A stretch of 64,000 nt of DNA from Salinimicrobium tongyeongense (GTDB lineage Bacteria; Bacteroidota; Bacteroidia; Flavobacteriales; Flavobacteriaceae), in the NCBI RefSeq assembly GCF_026109735.1, contig NZ_CP069620.1:2604001-2668000 (forward strand), in the 5' to 3' direction. This document shows positions 34,163-42,273 of this stretch, one piece after another. Numbering within the stretch: position 1 is the first letter of the stretch; every line of letters starts with the position of its first letter. The position numbers and the translations under genes are program-made. A model generated the notes under the pieces. The model made no database searches and had not been told where the DNA came from. It saw only the letters and a list, made by a program, of their open reading frames with translations.

Positions 34163-35182
34163 ATGAGAGCGATATATTGCATTTTTATAAGCCTGATGTT
34201 CCTGTCCTGCCGCAATTCCGGAGGAAGTGGAGAGGCACAGGCGCCAACGCTGGGAGAGGAATCTGTACAGGAGGAGCAAAACACGAATATGCAATCCTAT
34301 ACCTCCCAAAAATGGCATTTTTCAACACAAATTCCGCAGGGATTTGAAGTCTTTGAAGGGCAACTTCCGGGAGGGTCGCCGGTAATTAATATTTATGACA
34401 GGGAGATAGATCAGCAGCCGCCTTTTGGGATACACAATGAGGCTACAATAGCTTATATGGCCGTGCTGCCTAAAGGTTTTGGGGTAGACGGCCCGGGAGG
34501 CCCCCGCAAATCTTTAAATGAATGGGAAGGAAACCTGCCTTTATCGTTCAGCATCAATAAAAACGGTTCTTACGCTTATTTATTGGAAAGCGGGGAGCCC
34601 TGGGCCATTAGCCTCAGCTTTAATTCGGCACCACCGGGCTGGAATGAGTACGGAGCCATTTATATTTTTTACAAGGTAAGTGATTTTAGGGCAGAATGCT
34701 TCAGCAGCAGCACCGGTGAAAGCATTGCCATAGATCAATGCGACCCCATGGGGGGAGATGCCATGAAATTCTACGGAAAGCTTTCCGAAGAAAAAATGTC
34801 GGCTTTAAATGGCATTTTAGAACATTTATATTTTAACGATCCTAAGCGGGAGCGGGAAGAGATTGAAAATTTAATTGAGGTTGAAACTCCCAAAAGAAAT
34901 GCTAGCGTTATTTCGCCGCTGCAAATAGAAGGCAGGGCAAAAGGCTACTGGTTCTTTGAGGCCAGTGCGCCGGTAAGACTGGTGACCAACAGTGGGAAGG
35001 TGCTGGCTGAAAAATATGTGGAAGCCAAGGGAGACTGGATGACTGAAGATTGGGTGCCGTTTAGCGGACAGCTTGAATTTGAGACAAAAGAAAAGCGCGG
35101 CCATTTGATCTTTAGCCGCGCTAATGCTTCAGGAAAACCGCAGCATGACAGGATGCTCCGGGTTCCGGTAAAATTTAATTAG
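34163..35182 (+). CDS. Lipoprotein with C-terminal Gmad2 immunoglobulin-like domain
   Basis: 339 residues. The signal ends ISLMFLSC, giving a lipoprotein. The central part (about 50-230) has no recognised domain. The last 90 residues fit Gmad2, an Ig-like domain found near spore-germination and surface proteins: NASVISPLQIEGRAKGYWFFEA, EASAPVRLVTNSGKVLAEKYVEAKGDWM and the last strand MLRVPVKF. A cell-envelope location is expected. Function unknown. Its 3' end overlaps that of ilvE by 4 bp, tail to tail. Confidence 0.75.
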   Translation: MRAIYCIFISLMFLSCRNSGGSGEAQAPTLGEESVQEEQNTNMQSYTSQKWHFSTQIPQGFEVFEGQLPGGSPVINIYDREIDQQPPFGIHNEATIAYMAVLPKGFGVDGPGGPRKSLNEWEGNLPLSFSINKNGSYAYLLESGEPWAISLSFNSAPPGWNEYGAIYIFYKVSDFRAECFSSSTGESIAIDQCDPMGGDAMKFYGKLSEEKMSALNGILEHLYFNDPKREREEIENLIEVETPKRNASVISPLQIEGRAKGYWFFEASAPVRLVTNSGKVLAEKYVEAKGDWMTEDWVPFSGQLEFETKEKRGHLIFSRANASGKPQHDRMLRVPVKFN

Positions 35183-36252
35183 TTCTTTTTCACAGCATAT
35201 CTCCAGCCAAATTTATCTTCGGCCTTGTTGTACTGTATCTCCATCAACTTCTGCTTTAAAAGGGCAGCATAAGAATCTTCAAGTTGCGGGAGTTCATATT
35301 TTTTGCCTTTGTTGCCAAAACCTCTTACGGGGTTTATGGTAGCGGCAGTACCCGAGCCAAAGATCTCTTTGAGCTCGCCTTTTTCGGCCGCTTCAACAAT
35401 TTCGGCAACTTTAATGCGCCTTACTTCGGTTTCAATTCCCAAATCTTCGGCAAGGCTGAGGACGCTTTTTCGGGTTACCCCGTCAAGGATACGGTCACTG
35501 GTAGGGGCGGTGATAAGTTTATCCCCAACCCTGAAGAAAATATTCATGGTTCCTGCTTCCTCGAGGTATTCGTGAGAATTTGCATCGGTCCACACAATTT
35601 GCTGGTAGCCTTCTTCTTTGGCAAGGTTGGTAGGATAGAACTGCGCACCGTAGTTACCGGCTGCTTTTGCATAGCCCACCCCGCCATCGGCAGCGCGACT
35701 GAATTTATCTGCAAAGAACACCCGCACTTCGCCGCTGTAGTAAGATTTGGCAGGAGAGCAGATGATCATGAATTTATATGATTTTGAAGGCGAAGCTGAA
35801 ACGCCTTTTTCTGTGGCGATCACAAAAGGCCTTATGTAAAGGGAATTTCCGAAGCCTTTTTTCACCCAGTCACGATCTAAATTGAGAAGGGTTTCAAGAC
35901 CTTCAAGAAAAAGATCCTGTGGAAATTCGGGAATGGCGAGCCTTTGTGAAGACTTGTTGAAACGTTCAATATTGGCGACCGGGCGGAACAGCCACAGCTG
36001 GTCGTCATCGTCTTTAAAGGCTTTCATGCCCTCAAAAATTGCCTGCCCGTAATGAAAGACTTTGGCTGAAGGGTCCAGCTGAATGGGACCATAAGGTTTT
36101 ATTGTGGGATTTTGCCATTGGCCATCGTAGTAATCGCATTCCATCATATGATCTGCAAATACATTTCCGAAGACCAGGTTATCAAAATCAACCGAATCGA
36201 TATTTGAAGTTTTAGCTTCAACTACATCGATTGCGAGAGGTATATTTTTCAT
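35179..36252 (-). CDS. ilvE: Branched-chain amino acid aminotransferase
   Basis: 357 residues, the longer class IV aminotransferase form. It interconverts Leu/Ile/Val with their 2-oxo acids using PLP. Visible: GPIQLDPSAKVFHYGQAIFEGMKAF, the Arg-rich RPVANIERFNKSSQRL, PLP-lysine in GVGYAKAAGNYG, QIVWTDANSHEYLEEAGTMNIFF, and the phosphate-binding DRILDGVTRKSVL with FGSGTAATINPV. It has its own -7 promoter. In flavobacteria it also serves branched-chain fatty acid precursor formation. The mutase at 19.7 kb acts on the same carbon pool if it uses isobutyryl-CoA. Confidence 0.95.
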   Translation of the reverse strand: MKNIPLAIDVVEAKTSNIDSVDFDNLVFGNVFADHMMECDYYDGQWQNPTIKPYGPIQLDPSAKVFHYGQAIFEGMKAFKDDDDQLWLFRPVANIERFNKSSQRLAIPEFPQDLFLEGLETLLNLDRDWVKKGFGNSLYIRPFVIATEKGVSASPSKSYKFMIICSPAKSYYSGEVRVFFADKFSRAADGGVGYAKAAGNYGAQFYPTNLAKEEGYQQIVWTDANSHEYLEEAGTMNIFFRVGDKLITAPTSDRILDGVTRKSVLSLAEDLGIETEVRRIKVAEIVEAAEKGELKEIFGSGTAATINPVRGFGNKGKKYELPQLEDSYAALLKQKLMEIQYNKAEDKFGWRYAVKKN

Positions 36253-36268
36253 GGATAGTTATTTGAAG

Positions 36269-36276
36269 CAAATTTA
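36269..36276 (-). promoter_or_regulatory. -7 element (TAAATTTG) for ilvE
   Basis: Minus strand TAAATTTG followed by C, 16 bp ahead of the ilvE ATG; a full match to TAnnTTTG. Confidence 0.5.
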
Positions 36277-36358
36277 CCTAAATAAATACAGGTTCTAAAG
36301 ATGTGGTTTAACTAATTTTATCTTAATTTGAAATTTATAAACCTTTAACAGGAACACA

Positions 36359-36850
36359 ATGAAGAAAATCAGGTTATTACTGCTGTTATCTTCTTTAATG
36401 ATAAGCTTTTCCGGTTTTTCACAGGAAAAGGAAACGGCTGTCGAAGAAGTTTATTTTTCTGTGGGCGAAGAGGTTGAAACCATTAATGTGCTTTCGGCAC
36501 AACGGATGCAGGAACGCTATAACAGCCTTAAACCGGGAGATACCTTAAATGTCACCTTTAAAGGGAATGTAGCTTCTGTTTGCAAGAAAAAAGGCTGTTG
36601 GATGAAGGTGGCTTTAGAAGATGAGCGTGAAGTGATGGTGAAGTTCAAAGATTACGCTTTTTTTGTGCCAAAAGATATTGAGAACAGGGAAGTGATCATG
36701 GAAGGAAAGGCTTATGTGACCGAAATGTCTGTTGAAGACCGGCGGCATTACGCCGAGGATGCCGGGAAAAGCCCTGCGGAAGTTAAGGCCATCACCAGTC
36801 CCGAAATCACGCTTTCCTTTGTTGCCAATGGCGTGAAAATTAAAGAATAG
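36359..36850 (+). CDS. DUF4920 secreted protein
   Basis: 163 residues with a signal peptide (MKKIRLLLLLSSLMISFSGFSQ). The family core is GDTLNVTFKGNVASVCKKKGCWMKV, with two conserved Cys that could bind metal or form a disulfide, and VMVKFKDYAFFVPKDIENREVIMEGKAY, an OB-like barrel. Function unknown. It lies only 3 bp before the MnmD gene, so the two are probably cotranscribed. Confidence 0.88.
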   Translation: MKKIRLLLLLSSLMISFSGFSQEKETAVEEVYFSVGEEVETINVLSAQRMQERYNSLKPGDTLNVTFKGNVASVCKKKGCWMKVALEDEREVMVKFKDYAFFVPKDIENREVIMEGKAYVTEMSVEDRRHYAEDAGKSPAEVKAITSPEITLSFVANGVKIKE

Positions 36851-36853
36851 GTT

Positions 36854-37531
36854 TTGAAACGCGAGATCATTAAGACGGGAGACGGGTCTTCCACTATTTT
36901 TCTGCCCGACTGGAACGAGCATTACCACTCTAAACACGGCGCGCTGCAGGAAGCCCTGCACGTATTTATAAAAAGCGGGTATCAATATTACCTTTCAGAA
37001 GCCCCGGAAGCTCATCAGCTTTCTATACTTGAAATAGGATTTGGTACCGGTCTCAACGCGCTTCTCACTTTACTTGAAGCTGAAAAAGAGCGGGTGAAAA
37101 TCTGGTATACTGGGGTGGAAGCATACCCGGTGGAGGCCGAAGAACTCAAAATTTTAGATTATTCTGAAGTTGTACCGGGTGAAAATGCTGCAGGTGCATT
37201 TAAAAAACTGCATGAAGCGCCCTGGGAAAAATCAGTTGAAATTTCGCCATTTTTCAGACTTCAGAAGCAAAAGAAATTCTTCATCGAGATTTCGGAAATT
37301 CAGGAATTCGACCTTATTTATTTTGACGCTTTTGGTCCGCGGGTGCAGCCAGAACTATGGAGCGAAGAAGTATTCAGGAACATGTATGCGGCATTAAACT
37401 TTGGGGGGGTACTGGTAACCTATTCTGCCAAGGGAGATGTGCGGCGGGCCATGCAGGCGGCAGGCTTTGAGGTGACACGTTTACCCGGCCCACCCGGAAA
37501 GCGGGAAATGCTGCGGGCGGTGAAGCCCTAA
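36854..37531 (+). CDS. mnmD: tRNA 5-methylaminomethyl-2-thiouridine methyltransferase, MnmD type
   Basis: 225 residues with a TTG start, chosen because the family begins here (KREIIKTGDGSSTI) and no ATG fits. It is a Rossmann methyltransferase that makes mnm5(s2)U34 in the tRNA wobble position. Motifs: NEHYHSKHGALQEALHVFI, SAM loop ILEIGFGTGLNALLT, VEAYPVEAEEL, LIYFDAFGPRVQPELWSEEVF, and GVLVTYSAKGDVRRAMQAAGFEV near the end. It lacks the FAD oxidase half of E. coli MnmC, as usual for Bacteroidota. Confidence 0.93.
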   Translation: MKREIIKTGDGSSTIFLPDWNEHYHSKHGALQEALHVFIKSGYQYYLSEAPEAHQLSILEIGFGTGLNALLTLLEAEKERVKIWYTGVEAYPVEAEELKILDYSEVVPGENAAGAFKKLHEAPWEKSVEISPFFRLQKQKKFFIEISEIQEFDLIYFDAFGPRVQPELWSEEVFRNMYAALNFGGVLVTYSAKGDVRRAMQAAGFEVTRLPGPPGKREMLRAVKP

Positions 37532-37595
37532 TCTTGTTAAACCTTTAATAAACCGGCAATTTATTTAAGGATAATCCCGTAAATTCAAAACAAAA

Positions 37596-38513
37596 ATGCG
37601 TATTCTCATTACCGGAGCCACCGGTCTGGTAGGATCTGAAATCACCCGCTTATGCCATGAACAGGGCATTAATGTCAATTTTCTTACAACCAGCAAGGGA
37701 AAGATAGAAAAGGGTGAAACCTACCGCGGCTATTACTGGAACCCTTCAACCGGAGAGATCGATGTAAAATGTCTTGAAGGTGTGGGGGCAATTATTAACC
37801 TGGCGGGTGCCAGTGTTTTTCAACCCTGGACAAAATCTAACAAAGAAAAGATCCTTAACAGCAGGCTTGACTCTTTAAACCTGCTGCACAAAACTTTGGA
37901 ACATAATGCTCACCAGGTAGGGCAACTGGTTTCGGCGAGTGCCATTGGTATTTATCCCAGCTCTCGCAGCAAAATGTACGAGGAAAAAGATACTGTAGTG
38001 GCCGGTGATTTTTTGGGGGAAGTGTCTCAAAAATGGGAAAGGGCGGCAGATAAATTCGGGGATCTTGATTTGCGCGTTGCAAAAGTGAGAATTGGGATCG
38101 TACTGTCTCAAGACGGCGGAGCCCTGCCTCAAATCATGAAGCCGGTGAAGTTGAACCTGGGGGCGCCTCTGGGTTCAGGGAAACAGTGGCAATCGTGGAT
38201 TCATATAAAAGACCTTGCCCGTATCTTTCTTTTTATCATTAATAACGGCCTTGAAGGGGTATATAACGGCGTGGCACCAAATCCTGCCACCAATGAAGAG
38301 CTCACAAAAGAGATTGCATATGCCCTTAACAAAAAGCTTTGGTTGCCCAAAGTGTCGGGGCTGGCATTAAAAGCGGTGATGGGAGAAATGTCGGGGGTAG
38401 TATTGGGAAGCCAGCTGGTGAGCAGTTCAAAAATTCAGGAAAAAGGTTTTGAATTTTTGTATGTGAACTTAAGTCCTGCCATCGCAGACCTGCTAAACAA
38501 AAAAACCGGCTAA
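37596..38513 (+). CDS. TIGR01777 family SDR-type epimerase
   Basis: 305 residues. The NAD(P)-binding N-terminus is ITGATGLVGSEITRLC; then AIINLAGASVFQPWTKSNKEKILNSR, SASAIGIYPSS-x-S and the YE-region, KVRIGIVLSQDGGALPQIMKP and GSGKQWQSWIHIKDLARIFLF. The C-terminal DUF1731-like part includes GVYNGVAPNPATNEEL and LPKVSGLALKAVMGEM. E. coli YfcH belongs here. The substrate is unknown. The terminator stem begins within its last codons. Confidence 0.93.
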   Translation: MRILITGATGLVGSEITRLCHEQGINVNFLTTSKGKIEKGETYRGYYWNPSTGEIDVKCLEGVGAIINLAGASVFQPWTKSNKEKILNSRLDSLNLLHKTLEHNAHQVGQLVSASAIGIYPSSRSKMYEEKDTVVAGDFLGEVSQKWERAADKFGDLDLRVAKVRIGIVLSQDGGALPQIMKPVKLNLGAPLGSGKQWQSWIHIKDLARIFLFIINNGLEGVYNGVAPNPATNEELTKEIAYALNKKLWLPKVSGLALKAVMGEMSGVVLGSQLVSSSKIQEKGFEFLYVNLSPAIADLLNKKTG

Positions 38514-38528
38514 AAGAAGCCGGTTTTT
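38501..38528 (+). terminator. Rho-independent terminator overlapping the end of the TIGR01777 gene
   Basis: AAAAACCGGCT (38501-38511) pairs with AGCCGGTTTTT (38518-38528). The upstream arm includes the final codons and stop. Its position between converging genes allows two-way use. Confidence 0.85.
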
Positions 38529-38549
38529 TTGTCATTTTTGAAGAGGATA

Positions 38550-39230
38550 CTAGTTAGCTCTTTTGGCAGTAACGTTGATCGTCAACTCCATTTCGTCACT
38601 AATAAAATTATCTCCAAGATTGTCAAATACAGATTTTGACCCGTAGTTCACTCCCCAGTCTGTTCTGTCTATAGTGAAAGTTTCGCTTTCAAGGCTAATT
38701 GTTTCACCATCAAGATTTGTATTGATTGGGAACTGGATATTTTTAGTTTCTTCTTTAAGCGTTAGGTTACCCTGCAGCATTTTTTGTCCGTTCTCTTCGG
38801 TCACTCCAGTGATCTCAAAAGTGGCAGTAGGATATTTGTTTACGTTAAAGAAGTCGGTTTCTTTACCTTCAACAGTACCTTTAAGGTGGTTTTCAAGACT
38901 TCTTTTGTCTTTTTCTTCCATACCTTCATCGGTAACGGTAATAGAGTTCATGTCTATAACCACGCGCCCGCTGGTGATCTCTTCAGGAGTTGCCATAAGG
39001 GTTCCGTCCTGGATGCTTATGGTTCCCACATGTTCCCCGGTTGGTTTGGTGCCTCTCCATTCAATAGTAGATGCAGTAGTGTCGATCTCGTAAGATACGG
39101 CTTCTTCTGTCGCTACAGCTGCTTCCTGGGCTTCACCCGGTTCAACTTTATTTTCACTATTGTTTTTACAGGCCACGGTTCCCATGGCAACTCCGGCAAC
39201 AAGTACGAAATTGAAAATTCTTTTTTTCAT
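38550..39230 (-). CDS. YceI family lipoprotein
   Basis: 226 residues from ATG 39228-39230, where the lipoprotein signal begins (MKKRIFNFVLVAGVAMGTVAC); the longer frame adds nine unsupported residues. After an acidic linker the YceI lipocalin-like barrel spans about 45-226: YEIDTTASTIEWRGTKPTGEH, SGRVVIDMNSITVTDEG, FFNVNKYPTATFEITGV, then TIDRTDWGVNYGS. YceI proteins bind polyisoprenoid lipids such as ubiquinone-like molecules. It stands alone. Confidence 0.93.
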   Translation of the reverse strand: MKKRIFNFVLVAGVAMGTVACKNNSENKVEPGEAQEAAVATEEAVSYEIDTTASTIEWRGTKPTGEHVGTISIQDGTLMATPEEITSGRVVIDMNSITVTDEGMEEKDKRSLENHLKGTVEGKETDFFNVNKYPTATFEITGVTEENGQKMLQGNLTLKEETKNIQFPINTNLDGETISLESETFTIDRTDWGVNYGSKSVFDNLGDNFISDEMELTINVTAKRAN

Positions 39231-39380
39231 TTGGATATTTGATTGTTTAACCGGCAAAATTAGTTTTTTTACCGCCCCTTTTTCCTAAAAGAATATTAAA
39301 AGTTTCCTGTGACATTTTGGCATTTCAGGGTTCTTGGCAGTACTTTTGCCAGTTGTGTCACGGAATAAAATTTGTATCAC

Positions 39381-39974
39381 ATGAGCGATAAAGAACGTAA
39401 AGACGAAAATATTTCAGAAGAAGAAGTTATAAAAGATCAGGTAGAAGAACTACTTGACGAGGCTATAGAGAAAGCTGATTCCGAGGAAGACGGCAACACA
39501 GAGACTCCACAGAACGAGGAACTTTCAGAAAAGGAAGCGCTCAAAGCCGAACTTGAAAAGGAGAAAGATAAATTCTTAAGGCTTTTTGCTGAATTTGAAA
39601 ATTACAAGCGGCGTACCAGTAAAGAGCGGGTAGAGATGTTCAAGACTGCCAGCCAGGACGTCATTGTGGCAATGTTGCCGGTGCTTGACGATTTTGATCG
39701 TGCCCTTAATGAGATCAACAAAGCAAAGGACAAGGAGCTGCTCAAGGGGGTGGAACTGATCAATAATAAGTTTAGGGAAACCCTTCGTTCAAAGGGGCTT
39801 GAGCAAATGGAGGTAAAAGAAGGAGATACCTTTGATTCTGAGATCCATGAGGCGATTACCCAGATCCCTGCACCAAAAGATAAATTAAAAGGCAAGATTG
39901 TTGACGTAGTTGAGAAAGGTTACAAACTTGGCGACCGCATTATTCGTTATCCAAAAGTGGTGACCGGCAAGTAA
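39381..39974 (+). CDS. grpE: GrpE nucleotide exchange factor
   Basis: 197 residues from ATG 39381; the TTG at 39372 is rejected. An acidic N-terminal tail leads to a long coiled helix (about 55-110) with the family KDKFLRLFAEFENYKRRTSKER, then the beta-domain with FDSEIHEAITQIPAP and KIVDVVEKGYKLGDRIIRYPKVV. It releases ADP from DnaK. dnaJ follows after 27 bp, so the pair is an operon without dnaK, which must lie elsewhere. Confidence 0.97.
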   Translation: MSDKERKDENISEEEVIKDQVEELLDEAIEKADSEEDGNTETPQNEELSEKEALKAELEKEKDKFLRLFAEFENYKRRTSKERVEMFKTASQDVIVAMLPVLDDFDRALNEINKAKDKELLKGVELINNKFRETLRSKGLEQMEVKEGDTFDSEIHEAITQIPAPKDKLKGKIVDVVEKGYKLGDRIIRYPKVVTGK

Positions 39975-40001
39975 CTTTAAATAGAGAACTTTAAAAATAT
40001 C

Positions 40002-41123
40002 ATGAAACAGGATTATTACGAAGTATTAGGAATTAGCAAGAATGCGACCACAGCCGAGATCAAAAAGGCGTACCGCAAGAAGGCTATAGAATTTCACCCC
40101 GATAAAAACCCGGGCGACTCCAAGGCAGAAGAAATGTTCAAAAAGGCTGCCGAGGCTTATGAGGTTCTTAGCAATGAAGACAAGCGGGCCAGGTATGATC
40201 GTTTTGGACACCAGGCGTTCGAGAATGGCGGCTTTGGTGGTGGTGGCGGAATGAATATGGATGATATTTTTAGCCAGTTTGGAGATATTTTTGGCGGTGC
40301 TTTTGGCGGCGGCGGAGGTTTTTCAGGCTTTGGTGGAGGCTTTGGCGGCCAGCGCAGGGCTAAAGGCAGTAATCTGCGAATTCGCGTGTCCCTTACTCTT
40401 GAAGAGATTGCCAATGGTACCGAGAAAAAAATAAAAGTCAAGCGCAAAGTACAGGCACCCGGCACTACCTATAAAACCTGTTCTACCTGTAACGGAACCG
40501 GCCAGGTAACCCGCGTTACAAATACTATTTTAGGCCGCATGCAAACTGCCACGCCATGTACTACCTGTGGCGGAAGCGGGCAAATGATAGATAACCGCCC
40601 AGCCGATGCCGATGCACAGGGTCTGGTTGTGAATGAAGAAACGGTTTCAATCAAGATCCCGGCGGGAGTGGTTGAAGGAATGCAGCTAAAGGTTTCGGGC
40701 AAAGGAAACGAGGCGCCGGGTAACGGAGTTCCGGGAGACCTGCTGGTAGCGATAGAAGAAAAAGAACATCCGGTATTGCAGCGCGAGGGCGACAATCTTC
40801 ATTATGACCTTTACATCAGCCTTTCCGAAGCTGTTTTGGGAACTTCAAGAGAGATCGATGCCGTATCGGGGAAAGTGCGTATCAAGATTGACGAGGGCGT
40901 GCAGTCAGGAAAGATCCTGCGCCTTAGAGGTAAAGGAATCCCCAGCATCAATGGCTACGGAAAGGGAGATCTTTTGGTACATGTAAATGTTTGGACGCCA
41001 AAAACGCTGAACAGGGAGCAAAAAGACTTTTTTGAGCGTATGGCGAATGACGAACATTTTCAGCCCAAGCCGGAAAAATCGGATAAATCATTTTTTGAAA
41101 AAGTTAAAGATATGTTTACATAA
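40002..41123 (+). CDS. dnaJ: DnaJ chaperone with a reduced zinc-binding region
   Basis: 373 residues. The J-domain (1-70) has YYEVLGISKNATTAEIKKAYRKKA and the HPD motif in FHPDKNPGD. A Gly/Phe-rich linker follows (about 75-120, with repeated FGG and GGGG). The zinc region holds only two CxxCxGxG repeats, CSTCNGTG and CTTCGGSG, where E. coli DnaJ has four, so only one zinc can bind. The C-terminal peptide-binding domains (KIPAGVVEGMQLKVSGKGNEAP, HYDLYISLSEAVLGTSREID) and GKGDLLVHVNVWTPKTL are complete. It works with DnaK and GrpE. The single-zinc form appears to be shared by relatives, to my knowledge. Confidence 0.95.
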   Translation: MKQDYYEVLGISKNATTAEIKKAYRKKAIEFHPDKNPGDSKAEEMFKKAAEAYEVLSNEDKRARYDRFGHQAFENGGFGGGGGMNMDDIFSQFGDIFGGAFGGGGGFSGFGGGFGGQRRAKGSNLRIRVSLTLEEIANGTEKKIKVKRKVQAPGTTYKTCSTCNGTGQVTRVTNTILGRMQTATPCTTCGGSGQMIDNRPADADAQGLVVNEETVSIKIPAGVVEGMQLKVSGKGNEAPGNGVPGDLLVAIEEKEHPVLQREGDNLHYDLYISLSEAVLGTSREIDAVSGKVRIKIDEGVQSGKILRLRGKGIPSINGYGKGDLLVHVNVWTPKTLNREQKDFFERMANDEHFQPKPEKSDKSFFEKVKDMFT

Positions 41124-41210
41124 TTTGCATTTGTTAAAAACTTTTGCATATATTTGAACATCACTAATTCAGGTTAGTGGTAAATTTTTCTTTTTCATAG
41201 CAATTTTTTT

Positions 41211-41241
41211 CCCATCCTTAAGTCAATTAAGGGTGGGTTTT
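41211..41241 (+). terminator. Terminator after grpE-dnaJ
   Basis: CCCATCCTTAA (41211-41221) pairs with TTAAGGGTGGG (41227-41237) with one G-T pair, followed by TTTT. A smaller hairpin CACTAA-n6-TTAGTG precedes it at about 41162-41179. Confidence 0.75.
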
Positions 41242-41343
41242 GCATTTTAAGGGATAACGTTTTTCGCATTTTTGAGAATCTTAAATTCTTCCCAAGGGCG
41301 AAATAGCTTTTTTCAAAATTTTATCTTTACACAAAGCTTGTAT

Positions 41344-42273
41344 ATGAACCACCTTCTGGTAGCCGAAAATGTCTCGAAACAATTTGGTACTTTCACAGCG
41401 CTCAATAATATTTCCCTGGAAATTCCAAGAGGTAGCATCTTCGGACTTCTGGGCCCCAATGGTGCCGGAAAAACTACTTTTATAAGGATTATCAACCAGA
41501 TTACTCTGCCCGATAGTGGCAGGATGTTGCTCGACGGGCACCCGCTGCAGCCAAACGACATTCAGCATATAGGGTACCTGCCCGAAGAGCGCGGCCTGTA
41601 CAAGTCGATGAAAGTGGGGGAGCAGGCCTTGTATCTCGCCCAGCTCAAAGGCCTTTCAAAAGCTGAAGCCAAAGAGCGGCTTCATTACTGGTTTAAAAGG
41701 TTGAATATTGAAGACTGGTGGGGAAAGAAGATCCAGGAACTGTCTAAGGGAATGGCTCAAAAAGTGCAATTTGTGGTCACGGTTTTGCACCGCCCAAAAT
41801 TGCTGATCTTTGACGAGCCTTTTAGCGGGTTTGATCCTGTGAACGCAAATTTGATCAAAGACGAGATCCTGCAGCTGCGCAGGGATGGTGCCACCATTCT
41901 ATTCTCTACCCACCGAATGGAGAGCGTGGAAGAAATGTGTGACTATATGGCGCTTATTCATAGAGGGAATAAGCTACTTGACGGTGAAGTGAACGAGATC
42001 AAGAGACAGTACAAATCGAATACCTACGAAGTTGGGCTTATGACGGCCCGGCCTGAAGGGCTTCGGAAAGAACTGGAAGAGAAATTCCGCATTTCTGACA
42101 CCGAGTTTAAGAGCATCAATGATGATCTTAAACTTCAGATCCAGATTGGAAGCAACTCTTCGCCCAATGACCTGCTTACCTTTCTCACCTCGCGGGCAGA
42201 GGTGAACCATTTTGTGGAGGTGATTCCTTCAGTAAATGATATATTCATAAAAACCGTTACCACCAATGCGTAA
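41344..42273 (+). CDS. ABC transporter ATP-binding protein (NatA-like)
   Basis: 309 residues from ATG 41344; the frame upstream has no family match. One ABC domain: VAENVSKQFGTFTALNNISLEIPRG, Walker A GPNGAGKTT, signature LSKGMAQKVQ, Walker B LLIFDEPFSGFDPVN and the switch His in LFSTHRMESVEE. A C-terminal DUF4162-like tail follows (about 225-309). The gene overlaps the permease gene by 8 bp, so they form an exporter of the NatAB class at the inner membrane. The substrate (Na+, drug or lipid) is not deducible. Confidence 0.92.
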   Translation: MNHLLVAENVSKQFGTFTALNNISLEIPRGSIFGLLGPNGAGKTTFIRIINQITLPDSGRMLLDGHPLQPNDIQHIGYLPEERGLYKSMKVGEQALYLAQLKGLSKAEAKERLHYWFKRLNIEDWWGKKIQELSKGMAQKVQFVVTVLHRPKLLIFDEPFSGFDPVNANLIKDEILQLRRDGATILFSTHRMESVEEMCDYMALIHRGNKLLDGEVNEIKRQYKSNTYEVGLMTARPEGLRKELEEKFRISDTEFKSINDDLKLQIQIGSNSSPNDLLTFLTSRAEVNHFVEVIPSVNDIFIKTVTTNA

